A DNA stretch of 14,778 nucleotides from assembly GCA_023451265.1 (NCBI GenBank), contig JAEYAG010000126.1, positions 1 to 14,778 on the forward strand. The letters run 5' to 3'. This document shows, piece after piece, positions 1 through 8,077 of the stretch. The notes under the pieces were generated by a model. It ran no database searches and had not been told where the DNA came from. It saw only the letters and a list, made by a program, of their open reading frames with translations. Source of the DNA: Actinomycetes bacterium (GTDB taxonomy: Bacteria > Actinomycetota > Actinomycetes > Actinomycetales > Microbacteriaceae). Positions within the stretch are counted from its first letter, which is position 1, and every line of letters starts with the position of its first letter. Position numbers and translations under genes: made by a program.

Positions 1-285
1 GGGCTCAACCTCGGACTCCTCGACGCCGCCGGGCTCGCCCCGCTGCTCGCCGAGTGGGTGCGCACGGGCGCGGCGCCGGATCGCGACCTGGAACGGTGGG
101 AGCAGCGTCGCGTGCGGTCGGCGCGGATCGCCGCCGGGATCGCGACCCTCAACACCGCGCTCGGCCGGCCGCTCGGTCCGCGCGCCGACGCTGCGCGCTC
201 CGCGGCCCTGCGAGTGGCACTGTCCGGGGTCTCGGGGCGGGTGTTCGCCCACGCGTATGCGATGGGCTTCGACCGCGGCGCGTGA
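1..285 (+). CDS. FAD-dependent monooxygenase, C-terminal part (truncated by window edge)
   Basis: The gene enters from the left edge in frame 1 and ends at TGA 283-285, leaving 94 codons. It opens with GLNLGLLDAAGLAPLLAEW, the C-terminal FAD-contact motif (GxNLGxxDA) of the UbiH/PHBH-type flavoprotein hydroxylases; in that family the Asp touches the flavin phosphate/ribityl region. The rest, an arginine-rich helix (LERWEQRRVRSARIAAGI) and an alanine-rich tail, matches the usual helical end of these proteins, in which a W/Y-E-x-x-R stretch follows the motif. The family uses NAD(P)H and oxygen to hydroxylate aromatic or quinone-like substrates; the substrate cannot be told from this piece. The UbiA prenyltransferase gene next door is convergent, so a shared pathway is only a guess. 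The N-terminal GxGxxG Rossmann part lies outside the window. Confidence 0.8.
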   Translation, partial: GLNLGLLDAAGLAPLLAEWVRTGAAPDRDLERWEQRRVRSARIAAGIATLNTALGRPLGPRADAARSAALRVALSGVSGRVFAHAYAMGFDRGA

Positions 286-302
286 CCCGGCATCCGTTCA
301 CG

Positions 303-370
303 GGGGTCTTCGCTGGTGCGGGGTCTTGGCTGGGCCGGGGTCTTCGCGGGCACGGGGTTTTGGCTGGGCA
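303..370. repeat. four tandem imperfect 17-bp repeats
   Basis: Four consecutive 17-nt units start at 303, 320, 337 and 354. Each begins GGGGTCTT (GGGGTTTT in the last). Units 1 and 3 continue with CGC, units 2 and 4 with GGCTGGGC, so the array also reads as two copies of a 34-bp unit. It lies in the 157-bp gap between the convergent monooxygenase and UbiA genes. No clear stem-loop terminator was seen in that gap. Confidence 0.7.
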
Positions 371-442
371 GTAGATGCGGCTACGCGGGCCGCGATCCAG
401 CCCCGACTGCCAACCCCACCCGCGCGACGGCGGGTACGGGCC

Positions 443-1276
443 TCAGCCGCCACCGGTCGCGACGAGCTGCGCGGCGAGGAGGAGCGCGCACAGCATCGTC
501 AGGCGGAACAGCGCGCGCCCGGGCGGATGCCGCAGCGCGCGCACCAGCGTCGCCACCGCGACGACGCCCACCGCGGCGAAGAACAGCCAGGCGATGAGGC
601 CGATGCGCGTGACATCGCCGCCGACGGGGCCGAGCAGCACCGCGACCGCCCCTACGGCGATGCCCGCGATCGCGACGATGACGGATGCGCGTGCTCCCAG
701 CCGGTGCGGCAGGCCCCGGATGCCGGTGCGGTCATCGTCTTCGAGGTCGGGCAGCACGTTCGTGAGGTGCACGGCCGCGCCGAGCGCGGCTCCGGCGAGG
801 GTCGCCCACGGCGTCGCAAGCCGCGGCGGGTCGGCCGCGAGCGTCGCGAGCGACGGGAACAGCCCGAAGCTCACGATGAACGGCGAGATCGACCACGCCG
901 ACTTCTTCAGGCCGGCGTTGTAGGCCCAGGCCGAGGCGAGCGCGACAGCATGGACGGCAGCCATCGCAAGCCCAAGCACGGCCGAAAGGGCGAGCGCGAC
1001 CACCACAGCCGCGACCGCCGCGATCCACGCCGTGCGCAGGTCGACGTCGCCGCGGGCGATCGGCTTGTCCCGCCGGCCGACCGCGCGGTCGCGGGCCGTG
1101 TCGATCGCGTCGTTGGAGATCCCGACCGACAGCTGGCCCGCCAGCACCGCGACCGCCAGCAGGGCGCTCCGCCACGGCGGCAGCCCCGCGCCGATGCCCA
1201 GGGCGACCGCGAGCACGGTCACGACGAGCGACGGCCCCGGATGCGACGCCGCCCACAGCGCCCGCAGTCGCCGCAT
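443..1276 (-). CDS. UbiA-family prenyltransferase (integral membrane)
   Basis: This 277-aa membrane protein belongs to the UbiA superfamily, which transfers a polyprenyl (or similar) chain from a diphosphate donor to an acceptor in the membrane. The first Asp-rich motif is at residues 55-63 (N-D-A-I-D-T-A-R-D), followed by RRDKPIARG. The second is at 173-182 (N-V-L-P-D-L-E-D-D-D). Both bind Mg-diphosphate in characterised members. Hydrophobic segments near 15-32, 38-54, 82-105, 107-120, 133-148 and 155-175, with more near the C-terminus, fit a multi-helix bundle. I chose ATG at 1274-1276: translation from there begins MRRLRALWAASHPGPS, a typical family start, with GGAG about 11 nt upstream. 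A longer reading to 1366 would run into a 66-nt repeat element. It is downstream of clpB on the same strand, 534 bp away. Acceptor and pathway (menaquinone, carotenoid, other) are not determined here. Confidence 0.88.
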   Translation of the reverse strand: MRRLRALWAASHPGPSLVVTVLAVALGIGAGLPPWRSALLAVAVLAGQLSVGISNDAIDTARDRAVGRRDKPIARGDVDLRTAWIAAVAAVVVALALSAVLGLAMAAVHAVALASAWAYNAGLKKSAWSISPFIVSFGLFPSLATLAADPPRLATPWATLAGAALGAAVHLTNVLPDLEDDDRTGIRGLPHRLGARASVIVAIAGIAVGAVAVLLGPVGGDVTRIGLIAWLFFAAVGVVAVATLVRALRHPPGRALFRLTMLCALLLAAQLVATGGG

Positions 1277-1351
1277 CACCGCCCGGACTCCGCCATCCTC
1301 CGACGCTAGCCCAGCCGCCGCGCGGCGGGGAGCTCGCCCGCCGATGGTGCT

Positions 1352-1417
1352 GAAAGCAGGCGGCATCGACCTCCAGCGCCCGCGCAGGGGCCCGCCGGGT
1401 CGATTCAGCCTGCTTTC
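1352..1417. repeat. 66-nt inverted-repeat element, copy 1
   Basis: The outer arms GAAAGCAGGC (1352-1361) and GCCTGCTTTC (1408-1417) are perfect 10-bp complements. Inside them, after 3-nt mismatched bulges, ATCGACC (1365-1371) pairs with GGTCGAT (1398-1404). The centre is a 26-nt GC-rich loop region (1372-1397). Conserved flanks extend the unit to TGCT before and GGAACA after. On RNA from either strand it would form a long hairpin. It lies in the gap between clpB and the UbiA gene. Confidence 0.85.
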
Positions 1418-1471
1418 GGAACAGGGACGGCCGGCGACAGCGCTCCGGGGCGGCGCCGGGCGCGGGGGACG

Positions 1472-1497
1472 CCGGCAGAACCGGACGCCGCGGCATC
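1472..1497. repeat. 26-bp satellite repeat, copy 1
   Basis: The element begins CCGGCAGAACCGGAC and ends GCCGCGGCATC. It differs by one base (C for T) from the copies at 1664-1689 and 1860-1885. It contains an inverted repeat, CCGG-CAGAA-CCGG-like plus GCCGCGGC. Copies 1 and 2 are followed by GCCGCCGGG and then a 66-nt element, so the two repeat types travel together. Confidence 0.75.
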
Positions 1498-1513
1498 CGC
1501 CGCCGGGGGTGCT

Positions 1514-1579
1514 GAAAGCAGGCGGGATCGACCTCCAGCGTGCGGGCGGGGGCGCCCCGGGTCGATTCAGCCTGCTTTC
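1514..1579. repeat. 66-nt inverted-repeat element, copy 2
   Basis: The architecture and length match copy 1 exactly: arms GAAAGCAGGC (1514-1523) and GCCTGCTTTC (1570-1579), inner stem ATCGACC (1527-1533) with GGTCGAT (1560-1566), and a 26-nt centre (1534-1559). The centre keeps TCCAGCG but then diverges from copies 1 and 3. The flanks TGCT and GCAACA are conserved. It starts 162 bp after copy 1. Confidence 0.85.
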
Positions 1580-1663
1580 GCAACAGGGCCCGGCCGGGGC
1601 AAGACCGAGACGGCGCCTGGCCGGGGCCGGGGCGGGGGCGCCGGGACGCCGGCGCGGGGGACG

Positions 1664-1689
1664 CCGGCAGAACCGGATGCCGCGGCATC
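1664..1689. repeat. 26-bp satellite repeat, copy 2
   Basis: This copy is identical to the one at 1860-1885 inside the 3' end of the clpB-like gene and one base different from 1472-1497. It is preceded by GGGGGACG, like copy 1, and followed by GCCGCCGGG and the third 66-nt element. Confidence 0.75.
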
Positions 1690-1706
1690 CGCCGCCGGGT
1701 TGTGCT

Positions 1707-1772
1707 GAAAGCAGGCGGGATCGACCTCCAGCGCCCGGCCGGGGGCCCGCCGGGCCGATTCAGCCTGCTCTC
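1707..1772. repeat. 66-nt inverted-repeat element, copy 3 (slightly decayed)
   Basis: The length and layout are the same: left arm GAAAGCAGGC (1707-1716), right arm GCCTGCTCTC (1763-1772), inner ATCGACC with GGCCGAT. Two T-to-C changes on the right half each make an A-C mismatch in the stems, so this copy pairs less well. It starts 193 bp after copy 2 and ends 38 bp before the clpB stop codon. It could act in the 3' end of clpB mRNA. Confidence 0.83.
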
Positions 1773-1810
1773 GCAACACAGACGGCCAGGTCGGCGCCCC
1801 CGCGGAAGCG

Positions 1811-4048
<2,238 letters not shown>

Positions 4049-4078
4049 TCTGTCTCCTTCAAAACTGTGGCGCTCAAA

Positions 4079-4099
4079 CTTGAGTCGCCTACGCTCAAG
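4079..4099. promoter_or_regulatory. HAIR operator (HspR binding site) upstream of clpB
   Basis: CTTGAGT-N7-GCTCAAG matches the actinobacterial HAIR consensus CTTGAGT-N7-ACTCAAG in 13 of 14 defined positions with the exact 7-nt spacer. It lies 30 bp before the clpB ATG. On the clpB strand an extra half-site-like TTTGAGC follows directly (4072-4078). HspR represses clpB and dnaK through such sites in Streptomyces and mycobacteria. No hspR gene is in this window. Confidence 0.88.
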
Positions 4100-4184
4100 T
4101 TTAGCAAGAGTGGATGCCGCGGGCAAGCGCCTGCGGCGCCGGCGTGCGGTCTCGCGGCATCCCGCCCCACCCGCGCCGCATCCG

Positions 4185-4190
4185 TAGGCT
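4185..4190 (+). promoter_or_regulatory. -10 element TAGGCT, leaderless start for the DUF4166 gene
   Basis: TAGGCT ends 6 nt before ATG 4197, the spacing expected if transcription begins at or within a base or two of the start codon. No Shine-Dalgarno-like sequence lies between. The same layout recurs at five other genes in the window. Confidence 0.6.
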
Positions 4191-4196
4191 GGGGCC

Positions 4197-4805
4197 ATGA
4201 CCGACGCGGGCTCCCCTTACGCTCGCGCGCTCGGCGATCGCATCGCGCAGCTGCCGCCCGCACTGCAGCGGTACTTCGACACGATCCCGGCCGGCTTCGT
4301 CGGCCGCGGCGAGGGCGTGTTCGACCGCGTCGGCTCGCGGCGCCGGGTGCTGGCGCCGCTGCTGCGGTGGTTCGCCGACCGCGGCGTCGTGCCGGCCGGC
4401 TGGCACGAGGGCGTGCCGTTCCGCATCGAGAACCGCACCCTCGACGGCGTCGCCGTAGCCGTCCGCCGCTTCGACCTGCCGACGGGCGCGTTCACGATGC
4501 ACGACGCCGTCCGGGCAACACCCCTCGGCACCGTCGTCGACCGGGTCGGCCGGCCACCCCGGGTCGCGGTCGAGTTCACCGTGCACGTCGCGGGCGGCGC
4601 ACTCGAGCTGCACAGCGTCGCCGTCGGCATCCGTCTCAGGCACCTGCGCCTGCGTCTGCCGGGGTGGGCCGCGCCCCGCATCCGGCTGCGCGAGCGCAGC
4701 GCCGGCGACCGCCAGCGCGTCGAGTTCACGATGGACCTCCCGCTGATCGGGCGGGTCTACGAATACGCCGGGACGTTCGACTACCGGATCGAGGAGGACA
4801 GATGA
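4197..4805 (+). CDS. DUF4166 domain protein
   Basis: This 202-aa soluble protein matches the DUF4166 pattern: an N-terminal helix ending in LPPALQRYFDTIPAG, a VGSRRRVLAPLLRWFADRGVV stretch (about 46-66), an FRIENRTL segment (about 75-82), and a beta-rich C-terminal half ending in a Y-E-Y-A-G-T-F-D-Y strand (about 189-197). No signal peptide or membrane helix was seen. The biochemical role is unknown. DUF4166 is known to occur next to, or fused with, saccharopine-dehydrogenase-like or epimerase-type proteins. Here its TGA (4803-4805) overlaps the ATG of an epimerase gene by four bases, which implies translational coupling and a shared process. The start is supported by the leaderless-type promoter immediately upstream; it is divergent from clpB. 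The family call rests on recalled motifs, not on a search. Confidence 0.75.
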   Translation: MTDAGSPYARALGDRIAQLPPALQRYFDTIPAGFVGRGEGVFDRVGSRRRVLAPLLRWFADRGVVPAGWHEGVPFRIENRTLDGVAVAVRRFDLPTGAFTMHDAVRATPLGTVVDRVGRPPRVAVEFTVHVAGGALELHSVAVGIRLRHLRLRLPGWAAPRIRLRERSAGDRQRVEFTMDLPLIGRVYEYAGTFDYRIEEDR

Positions 4806-5758
4806 GCGGTGACCGGGTGGTGCTCGGCGGGGCGTCGGGGTTCATGGGGCGTGCGCTGCGCGCCCACTACGCCGCGGCGGGCCGCGAAGTCGTGACGATC
4901 GGCCGGTCCGGGGCCGACCTCGCGTGGGCGGATGCCGCGGGCATCGCCCGTGCCGTCGACGGCGCGAGCCTCGTCGTTGGCCTGGCCGGCAAGAGCGTGA
5001 GCTGCCGCTATACCGAGCGCAACCGCGACGAGATCTTCGCCTCTCGACTGACGACGACGCGCGCGCTCAGCACGGCGATCGCGACGGCCGATGCCCCGCC
5101 GCCGCTGTGGGTGAACTCCTCGACCGCGACGATCTACCGGCACGCCGACGACCGCCCCATGACGGAGTCCGACGGCGAACTCGGCACGGGGTTCTCGGTC
5201 GAGGTCGCGAAAGCGTGGGAGCGCGAGCTGTTCGCCGCCGAACTTCCCGCCACCCGCCGCGTCGCGCTGCGCAGCGCGATCGTGCTGGGCCGCGACGGCG
5301 GCGTGCTGCCCGAGCTCGCCGGCCTCGCCCGCGTCGGGCTCCGCGGACCGCAGCTCGACGGCTGGTGGCCGGTCACCCCGGCGCGCGTGCGCGCGGGGAC
5401 CGCCCACCGGCCGGGCACACGGGGTGGGCGCCAGCGGTTCAGCTGGGTGCACATCGCGGACATCCTCGGCATCCTGGACCATCTCGAACGCACGCCGGAG
5501 CTGGCGGGTCCCGTCAACGCGTCGGCGCCGGGGCCGGTCGAAAGCCGCGACCTCATGGCCGCCGTGCGGCGGCGGGTCGGCGCGCGGGTGTCGTTCCCGA
5601 TGCCGCGATGGATGCTGGAGATCGGCGCGCTCGCGCGCGGCACCGAGACGGAGCTCATCCTCAAGAGCCGGTGGGTGCTGCCCGAGCGACTCGTCGACAG
5701 CGGCTACGCGTTCGCATTCCCGACGCTCGACGGCGCGCTCGACGACCTTCTGAGCTGA
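4802..5758 (+). CDS. NAD(P)-dependent epimerase, TIGR01777/SDR39U1-like
   Basis: The 318-aa protein starts at ATG 4802-4804, overlapping the DUF4166 stop as ATGA. The nucleotide-binding loop is GGASGFMG (residues 9-16), followed by an acidic/basic pocket around TIGRSGADL. The family signature is present as VVGLAGKSV and CRYTERNRDEIFASR (TIGR01777 proteins have LAG..I....W....K..I..SR), then SSTATIY and AKAWERE. The C-terminal FPMPRWMLEIGALARGTETELILKSR region fits the DUF1731 tail. Members are atypical extended SDRs; the natural substrate is generally unknown. Between GLRGPQLDG and RQRFSWVHIAD lies an arginine-rich stretch of about 20 residues (WWPVTPARVRAGTAHRPGTR) that I do not expect in standard homologs, where GLGG.LG.GRQWFSWIH is nearly continuous. 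The gene ends 13 bp from the convergent regulator gene, with no evident terminator. Confidence 0.87.
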   Translation: MSGDRVVLGGASGFMGRALRAHYAAAGREVVTIGRSGADLAWADAAGIARAVDGASLVVGLAGKSVSCRYTERNRDEIFASRLTTTRALSTAIATADAPPPLWVNSSTATIYRHADDRPMTESDGELGTGFSVEVAKAWERELFAAELPATRRVALRSAIVLGRDGGVLPELAGLARVGLRGPQLDGWWPVTPARVRAGTAHRPGTRGGRQRFSWVHIADILGILDHLERTPELAGPVNASAPGPVESRDLMAAVRRRVGARVSFPMPRWMLEIGALARGTETELILKSRWVLPERLVDSGYAFAFPTLDGALDDLLS

Positions 5759-5771
5759 CCGCGGCGCCGGA

Positions 5772-6746
5772 CTACGCGACGGCGTCCGCCGCCGGCGCGG
5801 TGCATGTGAATCGGGCGCGGTAGGCGGTCGGGGTGAGCCCCAGCATCCGCCCGAAGTTCTGACGCAGCACGGCGGCCGAGCCGAATCCGCACTCGTACGC
5901 GATGGCATCGAGGGCCAGGTCGGTCTGCTCGAGCAGGCGCTGCGCCTGGATGATGCGCTGGCGGCCGAGCCACGCCGCCGGAGTCGTGCCGTAGTCGGCC
6001 TTGAAGCGGCGTGCGAACGTCCGCGGCGACATGTGGGCGCGGGCGGCGAGCTGGTCGACCGACAGATCGAGGGTGAGGTTCTCCAGCATCCATTCGGTCA
6101 CCGGCGCGAGCGACAGCGACGTCGACTCCGGCAGCGGCTTCGCGATGAACTGCGCCTGCCCGCCGTCGCGCTGCGGCGGGACGACCATGCGGCGCGCGAT
6201 CGTGTTGGTCATCTCGGCCCCGAGCTCGAGGCGCAGCAGGTGCAGGCACGCGTCGAGGCCGGCGGCGGTGCCGGCGCTCGTGATGATGCGGCCGTCCTGC
6301 ACGTAGAGCACGTTGGGGTCGACGTCGATCTCGGGATACATCCGCGCCATGGTGTCGGCGTAGCGCCAGTGGGTCGTGGCGCGCCGGCCGTTCAGCACCC
6401 CGGCCGCCGCCACGGCGAACGACCCGCTGCAGACGGTGAGCACCCACGCGCCACGGGCCACGGCGCGTCGCACGACTTCGCACACCCGTTCGTCGACGCG
6501 GTCCCACGTGTCGCGCGGGATGGGGGTGATGACGACGAGGTCCGCCTCGTCGGCGAAGGCGAGGTCGGCGTCGACGTTGATCGAGAACCCGATGTTGCTG
6601 GGCACCGCGCCCGGATCGGGCGCCACGATACGAAAGTCGAAGTTCGGGATGCCGTCATCCGACCGATCGAGCCCGAAGGCCTCGCACGCGAGCCCGAACT
6701 CGAACGGGGCGAACCCCGGCTGGACGACGCACGCGACGGTCTTCAT
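5772..6746 (-). CDS. GlxA/FtrA-type transcriptional regulator (DJ-1/PfpI domain + AraC HTH)
   Basis: This 324-aa regulator has two domains. Residues 1-185 form a DJ-1/PfpI amidotransferase-like fold with the nucleophile-elbow cysteine in TVCSGSF (C106) and a second family motif ITSAGTAAGLD (155-165). Residues about 213-312 carry the AraC DNA-binding domain: first helix-turn-helix around LSVDQLAARAHMSPRTFARRFK, second around LALDAIAYECGFGSAAVLRQNF, ending in GLTPTAYRARF. In this family the N-terminal domain is usually a ligand sensor rather than a protease; ligands are mostly unknown. The start is ATG 6744-6746. A TAGGAT -10 hexamer ends 7 nt upstream on its strand, again a leaderless layout. 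A 12-bp palindrome at the predicted -35 and the divergent small-peptide gene suggest autoregulation (inference). No obvious metabolic target gene is adjacent. Confidence 0.92.
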   Translation of the reverse strand: MKTVACVVQPGFAPFEFGLACEAFGLDRSDDGIPNFDFRIVAPDPGAVPSNIGFSINVDADLAFADEADLVVITPIPRDTWDRVDERVCEVVRRAVARGAWVLTVCSGSFAVAAAGVLNGRRATTHWRYADTMARMYPEIDVDPNVLYVQDGRIITSAGTAAGLDACLHLLRLELGAEMTNTIARRMVVPPQRDGGQAQFIAKPLPESTSLSLAPVTEWMLENLTLDLSVDQLAARAHMSPRTFARRFKADYGTTPAAWLGRQRIIQAQRLLEQTDLALDAIAYECGFGSAAVLRQNFGRMLGLTPTAYRARFTCTAPAADAVA

Positions 6747-6753
6747 GGCAGTA

Positions 6754-6810
6754 ATCCTACTCTGATGCGCAGTTCTGCCACTAGTGGCGGTTTCGCGGCG
6801 TGCGTAGCGT
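6754..6810. promoter_or_regulatory. symmetric divergent promoter with 12-bp palindrome
   Basis: GCCACTAGTGGC (6777-6788) is a perfect palindrome. On the minus strand a -10 TAGGAT occupies 6754-6759, 17 bp away; on the plus strand TAGCGT occupies 6805-6810, 16 bp away. AGTGGC, half of the palindrome, therefore sits at the -35 position of both promoters. TTCTGCCA is repeated at 6773-6780 and 6811-6818. A protein bound here could control both genes; the GlxA-type regulator is the obvious candidate. Confidence 0.55.
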
Positions 6811-6817
6811 TTCTGCC

Positions 6818-6937
6818 ATGGTCACCGTCATCGTCATCTTCGGCCTCCTCGCCGCCGTCGCCGTCATCGCCACCGTCCGCGCGGTGCGCGTCGACGGCTA
6901 TCGCCGCATCCCCACCGACCGCTCGCGTCTGCCCTGA
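6818..6937 (+). CDS. 39-aa single-pass membrane peptide
   Basis: ATG 6818-6820 to TGA 6935-6937 encodes 39 residues. An N-terminal hydrophobic helix (VTVIVIFGLLAAVAVIATV, residues 2-20) is followed by a basic, polar tail (RAVRVDGYRRIPTDRSRLP). The layout predicts an N-out or membrane-anchored peptide with its positive tail in the cytoplasm. Reasons to believe it: codon third positions are nearly all G/C, the hydrophobic-then-basic architecture is coherent, and TAGCGT lies 7 nt before the ATG like other promoters in the window. It is divergent from the GlxA-type regulator and 38 bp from the convergent glycosyltransferase end. I do not recognise a named family and cannot give a function; it could also be a chance ORF. 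Confidence 0.6.
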   Translation: MVTVIVIFGLLAAVAVIATVRAVRVDGYRRIPTDRSRLP

Positions 6938-6975
6938 GCGCGCCGCCGCGTGCGCGCCGCGTCAGCGCCCCGACG

Positions 6976-8076
6976 TCAGCCTCGCGACGGCAGTCCCGCG
7001 ACGGCGTCGAGCAGCACCCCGGCCGACCGGTCCCACGAGAAGCGCGCGATGTGCGCGGTCCCGGCGGCGACGACCCGCGCCCGCTCGGCCGCATCGTCGA
7101 GCGAACGGATGCCGGCGGCGAACGCCGCGGCATCCGTCCCCCCGGCATACAGCGCCCCGTCGCCGGCGACCTCCCGGAAGATCGGCATGTCGGTCACGAC
7201 GGCGGGCACGCCGAGCGCGATCGCCTCGGCGACGGGCAGGCCGTAGCCCTCGTCGAGGGATGCCGAGACCAGTACCGCACGGTCGGCCAGCAGCGCAGCG
7301 TATTCGGCATCGGTGACGCCGTTGTGGAAGACGACCTCGGCCCCGGCCGGGTCGACCATCGCCGACAGCTCCGCGCGGCGCGCGGGCGAGATGCGCGACA
7401 GCAGGTGCAGGGTGCGTCCGGGCAGATCGGCGGCGGCCCGCAGCAGCGTCTCGACGTTCTTGTAGGGCATGAACGAGCCCATGTAGACGAGGTTCTGCGA
7501 CCCCGGCTCGACGGCGGCCCCCGCCGGCAGCAGCTCGGCGAGGCGCTGCGGCGCGTTGGGCACCACGACGACCGGCCGCTTCGTCAGCCGCACGCGCGCG
7601 AACTCCGCGGCGCTCGTCTCGCTCACCGTCGCGACGACGTCGGCCGCGTTGAGGGTGAGCCGCTGCGGCACGTACGACAGGTGGAACAGCCGCCACCCCA
7701 GCCGCACGTACCAGGGCAGGTCGCGCGGCGGCGTGCGGTGCCGGTAGTAGATGGTGTCGTGGAGGGTCAGGATGAGCCCGAACCGCCGGCCGAGCGAGCC
7801 GATCGTCTGCATGGGTGAGAACACGGCATCCGGCCGGTACCGGTTCAGCAGCAGCGCCGTCAGCGGTTCGCGCAGCGCCGTCGGCGCGTGGATGCGGAGC
7901 ACGCGCGCACCCTGCGGCAGGAACGCGCGCTGCGCGTCGTCGTGGATGAGGAAGGCCACCTCGACCCCGCGCCCCGGCGCCGCCGCGGCGACGGCCGCGG
8001 CGAGCTCCGCGGAGTAGCGGCTGATGCCGTCGTGGAAGTCGGTGCGGATGTAGCGCGCGTCGAACAGCAGGCGCAT
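6976..8076 (-). CDS. GT4 glycosyltransferase (mannosyltransferase-like)
   Basis: This 366-aa GT-B enzyme of family GT4 moves a sugar from a nucleotide-sugar donor with retention. The N-terminal acceptor domain opens MRLLFDARYI and has the GISRYSAEL loop (17-25), seen in the WbaZ/MtfB-like GT4 group. The donor domain starts near 195 with NLVYMGSFMPYKNVETLL, a standard G-x-x-x-x-x-K-N segment. The EX7E motif is SLDEGYGLPVAEAIALG, with glutamates at 276 and 284. No signal peptide or membrane span was seen; it probably acts at the cytoplasmic face of the membrane or on a soluble acceptor. Its ATG (8074-8076) follows the upstream glycosyltransferase's TGA after one base, so the two are cotranscribed and probably act in sequence on one glycan or glycolipid (inference). 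Acceptor unknown. Confidence 0.9.
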   Translation of the reverse strand: MRLLFDARYIRTDFHDGISRYSAELAAAVAAAAPGRGVEVAFLIHDDAQRAFLPQGARVLRIHAPTALREPLTALLLNRYRPDAVFSPMQTIGSLGRRFGLILTLHDTIYYRHRTPPRDLPWYVRLGWRLFHLSYVPQRLTLNAADVVATVSETSAAEFARVRLTKRPVVVVPNAPQRLAELLPAGAAVEPGSQNLVYMGSFMPYKNVETLLRAAADLPGRTLHLLSRISPARRAELSAMVDPAGAEVVFHNGVTDAEYAALLADRAVLVSASLDEGYGLPVAEAIALGVPAVVTDMPIFREVAGDGALYAGGTDAAAFAAGIRSLDDAAERARVVAAGTAHIARFSWDRSAGVLLDAVAGLPSRG

Positions 8077-8077
8077 G

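Noticed and set aside
257..1309. Long plus-strand open frame across the UbiA-like gene
   Set aside because: Arginine/proline-rich translation without any family motif; the minus strand shows clear UbiA Asp motifs and helices.
1346..1778. CRISPR array
   Set aside because: There are only three units, spacings are unequal (162 and 193 bp), and each repeat is a 66-nt inverted repeat; no cas genes nearby.
4049..4198. Upstream extension of clpB to an ATG-like start at 4198
   Set aside because: The extra 50 residues are Arg/Ala-rich with no Clp_N similarity, cross the HAIR site and overlap the divergent gene; a good RBS precedes 4048.
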